Shown: positions 35,201 to 44,544, counted from the first letter of the stretch. The stretch is DNA of 64,000 nucleotides from Manduca sexta (GCF_014839805.1 NC_051134.1:10323170-10387169); one strand, 5' to 3'. Notes: generated by a model not told the origin, from the letters alone. Program-made: numbers and translations.

Positions 35201-35502
35201 TTTGAGTTTGAAGGATTTGTAGGCATCGATCATCGTTGCGTTTTAAATTAATGGGCGATTAAACAGAATGGATTCTATTATTTCTAACCAGGTATATGAC
35301 AGCGCTCCGGGTGCGCCACAACATTGATACAGCGGACTGCGACTCGGCGTGTGTGCACGTCCACTACTGTGCAATTACTCGCGCCGACTACCAACAGTTT
35401 CGCTCGTGCGTCCGCAACCCCGCATCGGCGCTAGCGTCGCAAGCGGCGCACAACACAACCGCCATCTTGCTTTACGCCATCTTGATTTTGATCTCATCGT
35501 AA
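26202..35502 (+). CDS. Acid sphingomyelinase-like phosphodiesterase (SMPDL3A/3B type), nine coding exons
   Basis: Joining 26202-26271, 28255-28320, 29578-29731, 30769-30974, 31323-31489, 33361-33559, 34211-34320, 34562-34734 and 35292-35502 gives a 1356-nt open frame, 451 residues, with GT-AG introns and matching phases throughout. Seen in the protein: a signal peptide (about 1-21); WHITDLHYDP at 27-36 (metal ligands D31, H33); CDSSW at 68-72; WTGD at 95-98 (D98); PALGHNDP at 134-141; GGYY at 166-169; VAHAGPG at 225-231 (H227); GQFYGHRH at 270-277 (H275, H277); a Cys-rich C-terminal region (C398, C402, C408, C421); and a hydrophobic tail from about 440. The order and length match the calcineurin-like metallophosphoesterase family of SMPDL3A/3B, whose mammalian members are extracellular or lysosomal phosphodiesterases acting on nucleotide-type substrates. 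N-glycosylation sequons are N118, N349 and N436. Oddities: motif III is G-H-N-D where the family norm is G-N-H-D, and the GDxxxH histidine is S102, so catalysis is uncertain. The family is sure; the substrate is unknown. Confidence 0.95.
26305..26522 (+). repeat. Family C repeat in intron 1
   Basis: It starts 33 nt after the exon 1 donor with GTGGCCCCACTACACCTTGT and ends GCGGATATAAAATATATCC. The right half has a short internal deletion after ACACACTTG. Confidence 0.88.
26578..26715 (-). repeat. Family D, 5' half, in intron 1
   Basis: TAGGATGGCAAGCGCAGTGG, GGTGTTGGATGGTGTTTC and GATCGTATCGCTCACCATCA are the reverse of family D. The half with the terminal hairpin is missing. Confidence 0.78.
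27590..27645 (+). mobile_element. SINE family A fragment in intron 1
   Basis: GATATGGCGATAGGTTCGCT and CCCTATCATATAAGATGGA; about 55 bp only. Confidence 0.6.
27705..27820 (+). repeat. Family E repeat in intron 1, copy 1
   Basis: GAAGGCTGCAAAGTCTTCGA then CGTCGGGAGCAAAATTATAA and the CGCGATAACATCCGAAAAG block. Confidence 0.75.
28020..28175 (+). repeat. Family E repeat in intron 1, copy 2
   Basis: CGGACGACCGACACCTCAGT, GAAGGCTGCAAAGTCTTAGA and GTAGCATTCGCGTAAAC, about 300 bp after copy 1 in the same orientation. Confidence 0.75.
28255..28320 (+). CDS. Coding exon 2: first metal-binding motif
   Basis: A 66-nt exon carrying YFWHITDLHYDP, the DxH motif I of metallophosphoesterases (D31, H33). 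The acceptor is TTGTTCCAG and the donor is GTGCGG. It is phase 1 on both sides, so skipping it would keep the frame but remove motif I. Confidence 0.93.
28676..28912 (-). repeat. Repeat fragment in intron 2
   Basis: It shares GACGATGCTATACTCCCGAG-type sequence (inverted) with 52085-52200. The - strand frame resembles translated debris of a retroelement (LVQQDASGPFRVRRRKP), but I cannot name it. Confidence 0.5.
29210..29440. repeat. Probable transposon fragment in intron 2
   Basis: GTGCCGGATTTATATTTTTA, then TGGCGCCCATAAGAGGCTGC and CCATAGGCCGC resemble a common lepidopteran repeat; the class is uncertain. Confidence 0.4.
29578..29731 (+). CDS. Coding exon 3: His/Asn/Arg-rich loop and start of motif II
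   Basis: Residues 46-97. It holds C47, an unusual segment rich in His, Asn and Arg (48-66), the family signature CDSSWSLI (68-75) and FVLWTG (92-97). The acceptor is TTTTTTATCAG and the donor is GTACTT, phase 2. The aspartate of motif II (D98) lies in the next exon. Confidence 0.93.
29850..30181 (+). mobile_element. SINE family B, full length, in intron 3
   Basis: It has a tRNA-like head GCGATAGCCTAGTTGGGTG (A-box region), B box GGTTCAAATCC, body to ATACAGGGCTGATATTATTA and an (ATT)n tail. A perfect 16-bp duplication TTATAATATCTAATTA flanks it at 29834-29849 and 30182-30197. Confidence 0.95.
30313..30563. mobile_element. Foldback MITE-like element in intron 3
   Basis: The ends TTATTTATAGACGGTTTTTA and, inverted, GTATTCATAGACCTTTTTCA begin roughly 50-nt terminal inverted repeats. 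Pairing continues inward (GTGATTGGCTAATATTG against CAATATTAACCAATCAT), so nearly the whole element is one imperfect palindrome. Confidence 0.75.
30769..30974 (+). CDS. Coding exon 4: motifs II and III
   Basis: Residues 97-166. D98 follows directly from the WTG of exon 3. The segment FVFPALGHNDPPP (131-143) is at the position of the family's PALGNHD motif, with the Asn and His in swapped order. S102 occupies the place of the family's GDxxxH histidine. The acceptor is CATTCAG; the donor GTAGGA is only moderately strong. Confidence 0.94.
31222..31302 (+). mobile_element. SINE family B 3' fragment in intron 4
   Basis: GGGGCTAAGGCCTAATCCTT, CAGCAGAGGAGGCC and the end GAGCTTGGTATTATT. It sits about 20 nt before exon 5. 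Confidence 0.65.
31323..31489 (+). CDS. Coding exon 5: central beta-strand region
   Basis: Residues 166-221. It begins GGYYTIEQ and continues LRIVVLNS (178-185), equal to the family's GGYYS...LRIIALNT stretch, then QAQWGWLEEVLAKA (202-215), the usual Q-x-x-W-L-E-x-x-L helix. The acceptor is TTTACTACAG and the donor is GTAATT, phase 0. Confidence 0.94.
31866..32070 (+). repeat. Family F element in intron 5
   Basis: CCCCTTTTCTGTCTGAATGT, TTTGAAATTTGGTATGGAGA, CTTTCTATCCCGGGAATATA and the end CGAACAAAAGCTAGT. It is a near mirror of 61255-61460. Confidence 0.8.
32401..32655 (-). repeat. Repeat in intron 5, intact relative of 60720-61260
   Basis: GACAGACCGGGACAGCC and ATCAAAATCACTTCAGTTCC occur inverted at 61235 and 60730. 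Here they are about 130 nt apart without the extra DNA. Confidence 0.6.
32703..32960 (+). mobile_element. SINE family A, full length, in intron 5
   Basis: Head GCCTCGGTGGCGTAGTTGTG, B-box region CTTCGATTCCCGGGTCGGGC, body CAGTATCAGCCCGGAGTCTGG and TATCATATCATGGGACGCAA. Confidence 0.87.
33110..33265. repeat. Transposon-end fragment in intron 5
   Basis: CAGCTGGACAGATTTAGATG and AAATCTGGCACACACATAG resemble family F-type element ends; it is diverged. Confidence 0.4.
33361..33559 (+). CDS. Coding exon 6: VAH and GHRH metal-binding motifs
   Basis: Residues 222-288. VYLVAHAGPG (222-231) carries ligand H227, and FSDVIAGQFYGHRHTD (264-279) carries H275 and H277, equal to the family's GHTH motif. 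Between them lies a Gly/Ser/Ala-rich low-complexity linker (238-254). The acceptor is TTTCCTCCTAG and the donor is a strong GTGAGT. Confidence 0.95.
34211..34320 (+). CDS. Coding exon 7: APSVTP segment
   Basis: Residues 288-324. It contains LLAPSVTP (295-302) and NPGLRLYKFD (310-319), matching the family's APAVTP and NPGVR-x-Y-x-Y-D stretches. The acceptor, TCTGATTGAG, has a weak pyrimidine tract. The donor is GTAAAT, phase 0. Confidence 0.92.
34562..34734 (+). CDS. Coding exon 8: C-terminal domain, first part
   Basis: Residues 325-382. It begins VLDYTQYYLD, the family's V-L-D-Y-x-Q-Y-Y-L, and contains WAVEYNLTQYYGL (344-356) with sequon N349. The donor is a consensus GTAAGT, phase 2. Confidence 0.94.
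35292..35502 (+). CDS. Coding exon 9: Cys-rich end and hydrophobic tail
   Basis: Residues 382-451 and the TAA stop. Cysteines 398, 402, 408 and 421 follow the family's C-x3-C-x5-C-x12-C spacing. After small residues SALASQAA (427-434) comes a hydrophobic tail ILLYAILIL (440-448) with only ISS after it. This is a plausible GPI-attachment signal, as in mammalian SMPDL3B. The exon is clearly GC-richer than the surrounding intron. Confidence 0.93.
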
Positions 35503-35568
35503 GTTTGTAAATGTATATTTAAGCAGAAGTAATTAGATATTATTTCCTTTATTCAGTTTATTGTAAAC

Positions 35569-35574
35569 AATAAA
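35569..35574 (+). terminator. Proximal poly(A) signal AATAAA
   Basis: AATAAA lies 67 nt after the stop codon. No strong GT-rich element follows, so this may be a minor site. Confidence 0.45.
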
Positions 35575-36151
35575 CATTTTTATAAGAAGCCTTAGCTTCG
35601 AATCTTATTTATTTTAATGGCGTACTTCATCATCTCTAGGCCTTTATTCTCTATTTCTTGAATGTAGCTGTTTAAGAGGATTTCTTTTAGACAAAACGAT
35701 ATATGGGCGCTCTTTGCAATAAAATTACCTTGGGAATTGTGTGTATATGTTATTTATGTGCTGGTTTTTTCCATGTAATATATGAGAGCCTTAAACACCG
35801 CTATTATATTATACTAAGTCTTAAATCATCTTTACTTTAAAATACATTTTATATAGTCACATTTTTCATAAAGAGCTCAAATCATAATAGATAATAAGTG
35901 ATTTCATACGACGTTACTCAGTTTTAGTAATATAAACATTATGATAGATATTTTATTAATGCCTAGAGTTGGTGAATTAATTAGTGAATAATATTGATTT
36001 AGAATTATTGTAAAATATGTTATGAGAGTGGTCTAAATATTCATTGAATGTAAGCAGTTAGAAATTGTTTGTGATTCGCGTCGCTAATTTGATTGTGATA
36101 TAATTAATGTTTTGTATATAAATATAAGTGAACTGATCAATCAATGTAATT

Positions 36152-36182
36152 AATAAAGTGTATGATCTCAGTGGGTGTTTTA
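36152..36182 (+). terminator. Distal poly(A) signal with GT-rich downstream element
   Basis: AATAAA at 36152-36157 is followed by GTGGGTGTTTTATTT at about 36171-36185, a good cleavage/polyadenylation arrangement. The 3' UTR would be about 670 nt. A family C repeat begins some 70 nt further on. Confidence 0.55.
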
Positions 36183-36243
36183 TTTATCTAAAAATTACTA
36201 CTCATGACAACTTGAAATTATGTATTTATTAAGCATCCACGGC

Positions 36244-36362
36244 AATTACCCCACTGCATCTGATGGTAAGTGGAGTGGAGTCCAATAAAATGTCGACTAA
36301 TGAGAGATGATGATCCCTTGACAATCGACACAATTATGCCGGCCTGTTAGAACCGGATAAAC
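36244..36362 (+). repeat. Family C, 5' half, after the gene
   Basis: CCCCACTGCATCTGATGGTA, GTCGACTAATGAGAGATGAT and GCCGGCCTGTTAGAACCGGA, then it stops at a TATAAATA-rich run. Confidence 0.85.
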
Positions 36363-36626
36363 ATATAAATATAATATAAATAAATATAAATTGTTTCATT
36401 ACCGGCATTGAGATGATATGACATAAAATTTTTATTAAAATTGTTAATGTGAATGACTATTGGAAATACTCAAATATCTAAATTGCCATATTAGTAGTAT
36501 ATTACAATTATCCCAATAGAAGTCGAAAGGTCTAACCCCTCTTATTAGTGAAGAGGCTTGAATCCAACACAAAAGTCAGAACAAAACATTTTTTTTTAAT
36601 ACCGAAATACATCTCGTAAAAGATTA

Positions 36627-36999
36627 GTTCTTAAGGTGGTAGCTCAAGGTCCATTTTCATACATTTTGTTTCGGCTTTAATCTGGGTAACTAAACAAGTA
36701 TTGGCAAGTAAAGAATTTAAATTCACGTCTAGTTAGTGATTAGTTCTCGCAGTTGAAGAAAAATGTAAAATAATTAATAATCATGGATATTTCGGCCTTT
36801 AAAATTTAATATGACGAAATTTTAAAGGCAGAAATATCCATGATTATTAATTATTTTTACATTTTTCTTTCAACTGCGAGAACTAATCACTAACTAGACG
36901 TGAATTTAAATTCTTTACTTGCCAATACTTGTTTAGTTACCCAGATTAAAGCCGAAACAAAATGTATGAAAATGGACCTTGAGCTACCACCTTAAGAAC
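36627..36999. mobile_element. Long palindromic foldback element, copy 1
   Basis: Two arms of about 175 nt, from GGTGGTAGCTCAAGGTCC (36635) to GGACCTTGAGCTACCACC (ending 36991), are nearly perfect inverted repeats around a short spacer near 36810-36816. TTAA borders both ends (36631-36634, 36992-36995). GTTC/GAAC just outside also pairs, so the true end and target duplication are ambiguous. Confidence 0.93.
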
Positions 37000-37224
37000 G
37001 GAACACGCCTAAAGGTCTATTTCGAGCAACGCTGCCATCAGAAAATCGATACTACCAAAATTAGAATCTGAACTTTAAAAGAAGCCCGGGTTAATAATCT
37101 TTCGACCTAGCACTTAAGTATTGGTAGACTTCTCGTTCATTACGAGAATGCAAAGATTTCAGTCTAGATTGAGCTATTATTATTCTTTATCATAACTGTG
37201 TTATACACACACCATCCCCATATA

Positions 37225-37402
37225 TATTTCGTCCCATAATGTGATAGTAGGACCTTACCATGATGTGATAGGCGGGACTTTATCAAGATAATTCCAAACT
37301 TCGAATTGATCCTGAGCCGAAAAACTCAATATCACGTTACCCGATCCCCGATTCGAACCCGGGACCTGAGAGCGGTGTCGTATCTCCAATACAACTACAC
37401 CA
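37225..37402 (-). mobile_element. SINE family A, diverged
   Basis: GTCCCATAATGTGATAG, AACTTCGAATTGATCCTGAG and the head CCCGATTCGAACCCGGGACC. A short duplication (ATGTGATAG twice) lies at its 3' end. Confidence 0.75.
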
Positions 37403-37615
37403 CAACTGCATCTGATATTAAGTAAATTGGAGAGCAATAGAATGTCGACTGACGAGAGATGATTACCCCTAGGCAGTCGACACAATTATGCCGGCCTGTT
37501 GGAACCGAATTTGTGTATATTCCAGTCTGATCCCGGAACACGAAACCTATGTGGTCTACTATGACGGGTTCACTATCCGGGCGGATATAATATCCTACCA
37601 AAACCATTCTTCTAT
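37403..37615 (+). repeat. Family C repeat abutting a SINE
   Basis: AACTGCATCTGATATTAAGT, GTCGACTGACGAGAGATGAT and CTATCCGGGCGGATATAATA. It starts directly after the SINE A head. Confidence 0.85.
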
Positions 37616-37847
37616 ATTGTTGAAAATCAAATTATTAATTATTCATACATATATTTTGACTAGCACCTCAATTTGCATGATGGAAAAATTGCTGCCTATC
37701 CAAAACGCATGTTTGAGCCAAGATTTCATCGGCTAATTGCATTTTTAAGTAATGGATGTAGTTTAAACACGTATTTGGATATATCCGTAAATATTGCTCC
37801 TAAAATAACAATATAAAACCTAAGTTTCTTTGAATAAAGAATAACTT

Positions 37848-38085
37848 ACTGCCTCAGTGGCGACGTTGTATTTTGTGCGTGGAGCGGCCACCGCTCTGAG
37901 GTCCCGGATTCGAATCCCTGGTCGAGCATTGTGGTATTTGGTTTTTCTGCTCAGTATCCAGTCCAGAATGTGAAATCTGTGCTCCGTATAGCGAGACTGC
38001 CCTCCTACGATGTAATTGAAACCACATGTCGGAAAGTAGGTGCCTAAGTTACAATTCTACCTACTCCTTCGGGGATAAAAGGCGT
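37848..38085 (+). mobile_element. SINE family A, full length
   Basis: Head TACTGCCTCAGTGGCGACGT, B box GGATTCGAATCCCTGGTCGA, body CTCAGTATCCAGTCCAGAAT, end TCGGGGATAAAAGGCGTGA. Confidence 0.82.
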
Positions 38086-38104
38086 GAAATATGTGTGAGA
38101 AAGA

Positions 38105-39120
38105 CAGAGAGATAAAGAGAGAGAAAACTATAATCGATTGAAACTGATGTGATGGGTGTTACATTATTTCAGCTCCATTGCCTACCTATGTTTATACGGC
38201 AGGTACTTCATCCAACTAAATATTTTTTATAGAGGCCATTAAATAAATAAAAACGAGATAATACGATTTGAAAGCGAAGGTTATTTGATAAATAAATATA
38301 AATGAAAACTGCGATATGAAAAGTCACTTAGCATAAGATTTTATCACAGTAAATATAAAAGATAGCATCAACACAACAGCTGTATCCAATATCACTAGCG
38401 TAACCACATAGATCCCCATATCCAGCACCAGAAAATTCCTTTATCCCTATAAGTATTCCTTTTTACTAACCATTAGACGTCCCGTCAAATGACTCTTGCA
38501 ATAACAACTCAAAATTCACCGCATGCTTACAAGAATATTTCTGAGGCCGACCTACAGTTGCTAATCTGCGGGCGGACGATACGAGAAAAATGGGTCACAC
38601 TACCTCACCCTAAAAACGGGAGACATGACCAACGAACCGGGACCCTTGAACCGAACTTAACAAACCCTAACGCGGCTCGCGTTACACCAGCCATGAATAC
38701 GTAGTTTTATGCCTTATGAATACTTTTCAGTGTGAGGAAAGGGTTAACTTCGCACGGGTAAAGTGCTAAAATGCTAGTAAGCATTTATGGGTTGAAAGGA
38801 AGATTGAATAGCATCCACTTTCGCGCTCCATTGTAGTTGAAAGTGACATTTGGATGCCGATGGTGAGATGGTATTGCTATCGAGCTATTAACATCGGCCG
38901 AGTTTCTATTGTTCCTGCGGAGCTATTACGATTTCAATACACATCGGCCACGCTCGGTAGAGTAGTAAAGCTGGTGTAAGTAGGTTAATACAGTGCCGCG
39001 TAACTTGTACGAAACAATAATTAATTTCCACATTTTGATACTACTACACTACTAAATATACTGTCTTGGACTACTGTTTAGACATTCTATCCTTGGGAAC
39101 CGAACCAGTTTTCAAGGCGG
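38105..39120. other. Non-coding DNA with a GC-richer unique patch
   Basis: 38550-38960 is GC-richer and has no repeat relative in the window. A 71-codon frame at 38489 has no recognised domain. Confidence 0.35.
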
Positions 39121-39122
39121 AG

Positions 39123-39200
39123 AATGCCCGAAGGGATAGGCAGGGGCGCAACTAGTGCACCCACGGTCCCACATTCCTCCACATGAAACGATACGGGGCG
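39123..39200 (-). mobile_element. SINE family A fragment
   Basis: CCCGAAGGGATAGGCAGGGG then GTGCACCCACGGTCCCACAT; diverged. Confidence 0.6.
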
Positions 39201-39204
39201 ATGG

Positions 39205-40800
39205 AAATCTACCACAAAATACAGAGAACCAGGTCACACTTTGTCATACCTATGAATTTAACTACAAACCTGATCTATACAAAGATTACGCAACACCACA
39301 TAAACCCAGACACTCTCACTACAAAACGGTTTTTATTATTGAAGACGCCGGGTCCATTCCATTCCCCATGTTTATTACATTACGGCGCCGGTTGACCCGG
39401 CCGTTTAGTAATCCAATTCGTTGCAAAATTAATGGCATTCCGCCCACAACGCACTGTGCCCCGTAGATTTTCGGCTCACAATTAAATTAGGTGCCTAATG
39501 ATCTAAGAAACGGTCCGTTTGTAAGGCCTTGTGTGGGCCGCGTTCAGATTGGAGAAAAATTTCACTATTTTTTTCCTTATTCTCGTTGGCTGTGCTTCTT
39601 ATGAACTTTTTTAGGTATATCGTTCGAGTTGGTGACTATTTTTTTTACAGCCAGTAGCTCATTTTTATGTATTTTTGATCGACTCTCGTATGGTTCTCAT
39701 ACGTTATTTATAATAAAAATATAACCCATTGGGAAATTGATAGAATAATCGGAGAATATGGAATTATAAGAAGAATATAAATATAAATATTTCTTACATT
39801 GGCAATACTTTTGCAGAACATATTTTGGCGACATGACATGAAAAAAACTCAAGTATTTTTTTTTATGAGATATACAAACAATATTTTATGCAAAAGGAAA
39901 AAATACAATTCCCAAAGAAATAAGGAAAAAGGCAAATAAATATCAATTTTAACAAAGACCTCGCGTTCTTGAATCCATGTTATTATTTAAAATTTATGTA
40001 CTTACCTTTACTTAGTCTAAAGAAGATGCGAGAAGTGGCATTAAATTTATTTTCTTAGTTAAACTTATCTTCTTAACCGACGTTAAAAAAAGGAAGAGGT
40101 TATTATCAATTCGACGTGATTTTTTTAAATATTTGTTACCTCAGAATTCGGTCCTTTATTTAGGTTATTGACATATTGTTACTGTTAGTAACAGGATCGA
40201 CTGGCACCATTTTTAATATAGCTTTTTATGTTGACTGCACATCAATTACCAATACTTGTCATACCAGAATATCTTCAGTTTACATTTAATTTACTACGAA
40301 AAGTATAAAAATTGACGATTAATAACCTGGCCCTTAAGTGCGTTACTTCATACCTTATTTGTAAAATAATTTTGTAAAATGTAAACTGCTCGAGCAAACA
40401 GGAAAACATAAACTGAAAGAAAAATACAGGATTAAACATTTCCCTACATTTGCCGGCTCATTTGTGGTGGATAATGACGGCTCCGAACAATATTTTGTAG
40501 AGTATAATCGTGTTTTTCAAAAGTAGTCTTTATGAACATTGTTTACACGAACTTTTTACAAATCAATAATCAATTGAGTTTACTTTCGCCTTTCACGCCG
40601 CTTGCAGACCAAGAATTATACCAAGTTAGTTGAGCATAGCGCGTAACTGCGAAAGTTGTAAATAGCATATAGTTTAAATTCGTTTTCGGTCGTCGATGGC
40701 TCTTACATAAACTATCGTATCTAAAAAATAAGGAAAATCTTAATAAATGAAGATCTTTTTGAATGGATTTGGTAGTACTTAGATAACGAAAAGCTAAAAC
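39205..40800. other. Non-coding DNA
   Basis: 39340-39560 is GC-richer (GGCGCCGGTTGACCCGGCCG). Overlapping open frames of 70 and 103 codons lie nearby, but no domain or splice pattern supports a gene. Confidence 0.35.
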
Positions 40801-40802
40801 AG

Positions 40803-40862
40803 TGAAGTTGCGGCTCTGCATACCCCTCGGGGATAAATGCGTGATGTGTGTTTGTATGTTTA
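40803..40862 (+). mobile_element. SINE family A, 3' end only
   Basis: GTTGCGGCTCTGCATACCCC then CGTGATGTGTGTTTGTATG. Confidence 0.65.
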
Positions 40863-41089
40863 AAAAAGTGAAACTCACTATTTTTTCAGATACCTTAGTT
40901 TACTTAGGAGTCATCAAAGTATGAAAAAATATTTAATTTATGCGAGCTAAGTTTAACTTACTTAGTTTAGATTTTCGTCTGCAACCCACATAAAATTTAT
41001 AAAGAATTCTTTAGGCATTAAGTTTACCAGTATACATTTTTTTATATAAAGTTTCAATAACGTATAAATAAAACTATTTGCGGGCTAGC

Positions 41090-41220
41090 TCGCCTATTCA
41101 CGAGCTGCTGTCTTCGAAATAACGAAAGAAAATCATAATAAAACAAACGCGTTAAAATCCGTAAAATTGTTTATTTAAATGTCTAACATTTTCGTAAACA
41201 TAAGAAATCATTAGGTTTTA
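41090..41220 (+). repeat. Family E, diverged
   Basis: CTGCTGTCTTCGAAATAACG, GTTAAAATCCGTAAAATTG and TCTAACATTTTCGTAAACAT keep the family order. Confidence 0.6.
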
Positions 41221-41224
41221 ATAA

Positions 41225-41815
41225 ATAAATTCTTAAACATGCATATTGCATTGCCTATAATTGTTTTGTTATATTACAATGCTTTGTATTTTGTATATTT
41301 CTTATCTAAACGTATACAAACGTCGATAAATCAAATAAATACATTTTGACAATTATTGAGGCTACTGTTTGATAAATTGTATTTTTTTTTTATTACATGA
41401 AGGAGATCAATTTAAAAAGCTGCTATTCAAAATGTACGTCCAAGGTAACAAAGTCTAGCTACATTTCGTTTTTATACAATTAATACCAACCAAGTTGCAT
41501 CTGCGCGCGCCTGCAAGTAATCACCCACTGTTAAATATGCACTCATACCGAAAGAGCAAATCCCACAGAGTACGGTAAACTAGGCTGTGGCCATTCAACG
41601 TTGGTTTGTTTACTTTTCAAGTCACGGGGCCAGACCGCAGCGAGCCGCGTGAAATCAAATTAGCCCACTAATAAAGCAGGGCAATTCGCTTTGGACGCCA
41701 ATTTAATATGCTGTGCTTTTTTTACGTACGTTTGCCGAATCAATTGATTTGGTGCATTTAATGGTTATATTAGGCAGTAAAGGTAGGAATTAGTGTGTGT
41801 CTTACAGTTGGTAAG
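41225..41815. other. Non-coding, nothing recognised
   Basis: 41500-41700 is moderately GC-rich with no repeat relative in the window. Confidence 0.4.
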
Positions 41816-41817
41816 AG

Positions 41818-42115
41818 CGGCGACAGCCTGGGTGTGGAACGGACTGCCGAGACGAATGTTAGCGGATTCAAATCCCAAGAGCACACATCTCTGAAGTTTC
41901 TAAAATTATGTGTGAATATTCGTTTACTTTAACGGTGAAGGAAAATATCGTGAGGAAACCTGCATACCTGAGAAGTTCTCTATAGGAATTTTGAGGGTAT
42001 GTGATGTCTACCAATCCGCACTAGGTCAGTGTGGCGGACTGAGGCCTAATCCCTCTCAGCAGTAGAGGAGGCCCGTGCTCAGCTCTGGGACAGTATATAA
42101 TACAGCGCTTTTGAT
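41818..42115 (+). mobile_element. SINE family B, full length, diverged
   Basis: Head GGCGACAGCCTGGGTGTGGA, B box GGATTCAAATCC, end AATACAGCGCTTTTGATAA. It has no ATT tail and no clear flanking duplication. Confidence 0.85.
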
Positions 42116-42239
42116 AAAAAACTTATTTGAAATTATTTATTTATTTTACTATAAATATGTTCTAACTTAAGTTTTATTTTGATCCTAACAATAAAATATT
42201 CGATCAATTAATATTATCTAATGACGTATCTATGACATT

Positions 42240-42485
42240 ACTGCCTCGGTGCGTACGTATTACGGTACGACTGCGGTGCTGAAGACCTGGGTTCCATCCC
42301 GAGATCAGACAAACCGATATTGGGTTGCTCTAAACAGTATCAGGTTGGAGTCTAGAATTTGTGCCCGATATGGCGAGAGCCTCGCTTCCTATCAGATCAT
42401 GGGACGGAACACACACGGCGGAAAGTTTGTATACCAGTTGCTCCTCTGCCTATCTTTTGGAGGTAAAAGGCGTGAGTGTGTATCT
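42240..42485 (+). mobile_element. SINE family A, full length
   Basis: Head CTGCCTCGGTGCGTACGTAT, body AACAGTATCAGGTTGGAGTC, CCTATCAGATCATGGGACGG and the end GGTAAAAGGCGTGAGTGTG. Confidence 0.8.
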
Positions 42486-42489
42486 ATCA

Positions 42490-44305
42490 AATACAAATAA
42501 ATTGAAATAGGTATATACAAACAAAAGAGTAGAAAACCAACGAATAGTGGAGGAAACCCACTCACGGCTAGTAAACGATTAAGAGGAATATGACAAAACA
42601 CTAATAAATCGTTTTTCTTTCATTCAATATTTTGATAAAGACATAGGGACCAGAGTTAACAATTATAATAACAGTTCATTTTATACTAACTTGTGTACAA
42701 TTAATCCAATATTATCAATAGAAGTAAGTATAACAATATCTAAAGTGACGACTTAAAAATAATTACGAAAATACGTAAAGCGACATCAGGTCACGTCCGC
42801 GGACCATCTGATGGATGGTTTTATTTATTCCAACGACCGTTTTATTCTGGCCGACGTCTAACAAAAACCAGCTCTGGAATTCATGGGAGCTCAGAAAAAG
42901 TTCCCTCTCTAAAAATCGTTTTGAATTCAAAGTTTAGAGACTAGATACGAATTTACTGTTTTGGACAATGAAACGACTGACTAATGGAAGCTAAGCTATT
43001 GTCAGCGAACGTCAACGGAAACTCGTTATTTAAAATGAATGAAATGAAGCATTTGTTTTGTGTATATTGGCTGGTTTACTTCTTGAATGGGAGTAGAATG
43101 TAAGATATAAATAGCCACGATAGCATGCAGATTTGATTATAATATATAAACCACAATTGCGCTATCTCTCATGGATTGTTTAAAGCTGTAATTATTATTA
43201 ACATACTATAAGTTATTTTGGTTACTTATAAACAATTTAGAGTCTTGAGTCACTTGCAAAAAAAAAATTAAAATTTCAAAAATGCAAAGTAGATACTAGA
43301 GGCTAATAAATAATAAATATTTGATTTGAATGATCCGAAATATTTCAGTTTGGTAATAGAGCATTTAAACCGCAGTATGCTCAAGTCTTCACGATATTAC
43401 TTGTCCGATGAAAATTGATGCACTTTTCAAGCATCTTTACTGCCAACAAAACCTTTTTGAGTTTTTTTTTAAAAAATAGCAACACTTTCTATTGTCTCGG
43501 TGCACCAAAATTCTCAACCATCAAATTACCAGGGAAAGTGCGCAGAAAATGAAACAGCGACATAATTCTTAACCAATATAATACATGTAACACATTAATA
43601 TGAAATAAGCTCATCAAATGGAAAAATAGTTTCCTGATTTATGTAATAAGGCTTATTAATTTTATGCCGACACTCATCTTCGTTTTTTGGAACACTTATT
43701 ACGACCTTCATTAAATTTATTACATGCCTCAGCACAAAATGGCGGCCATTTCAAATCCCACTCCGCGAACCCGAAAGGACATTCGGCTTACCTTCGTCAT
43801 TTGTCTCAATTTGTTAATGATATTACCTAACACAGCTTGTCTCCAGTTAAAAAAGAATCATTAAAAAGTAATTGGATTAGAATTTTATATAGATTATACC
43901 AGTGTAATTTTAGGTTTTACTGCATAGGGTTCTGGTTGTGCGGTCATTAAATCGAGACTGTTGAGCGTGGTTGTAGCTAGCGAGCTTACACGGATAGGCA
44001 CGTAGTCGGTTACCACAAACAAATTCAGTGAAATGTTTTAGTATAGCTCTTACGCTTCATATTATGTAGCAACATCAAAAAAGCTGAAAGAAATTTTCAC
44101 CAAAATCTATTTCTTACGAAATCGTTGTACCTCTCTTTGTATCTCGTGTCGTTGTAGGCGTTCATTAGTATTGTTGATGTTATCATCAGATCGTGCAACT
44201 ATTCGTCTGTTTACTTTTTGCATGATGTTAATGTCGTTTACATCGGCAAGAATCATAACATCTAACTTAAATAAGTATTTTTGAATCGCAAAAACGGGTA
44301 CGATA
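42490..44305. other. Non-coding DNA
   Basis: A GC-richer patch with AAAATGGCGGCCATTTCA, itself a palindromic block, lies at about 43735-43810. No gene is recognised. Confidence 0.35.
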
Positions 44306-44309
44306 TTGT

Positions 44310-44542
44310 TACCCTACTGCACTTGATGTTAAGTGGTGTGGGGTCCAATAGAATGTCGACTGATGACAGGCGAGTACCCCTCGGCAGTCGACATAAATAT
44401 GCCGGCCTATTGGAACCGGATATACACAGACTGATCCCGGAACGTGACACACTTACGTGGACCGCTATGGCGGGTTTCAACACCTTGTGTATGGTTGTCT
44501 CTATCCGGGCGGATATAAAAAATATCCTACCAGAGAAGGCAT
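44310..44542 (+). repeat. Family C repeat with a long open frame
   Basis: From CCCTACTGCACTTGATGTTA to GGCGGATATAAAAAATATCC. One frame is open across the whole copy (GLLEPDIHRLIPERDTLTWT, then AGFNTLC). Confidence 0.88.
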
Positions 44543-44544
44543 AA

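Noticed and set aside
36631..36995. Firm piggyBac assignment from flanking TTAA
   Set aside because: The TTAA lies inside a wider palindrome (GTTCTTAA/TTAAGAAC) and the second copy lacks TTAA on its left, so the target site is not proven.
39155..39466. 103-codon + frame
   Set aside because: It starts inside a decayed SINE A copy, overlaps another open frame, and matches no domain.
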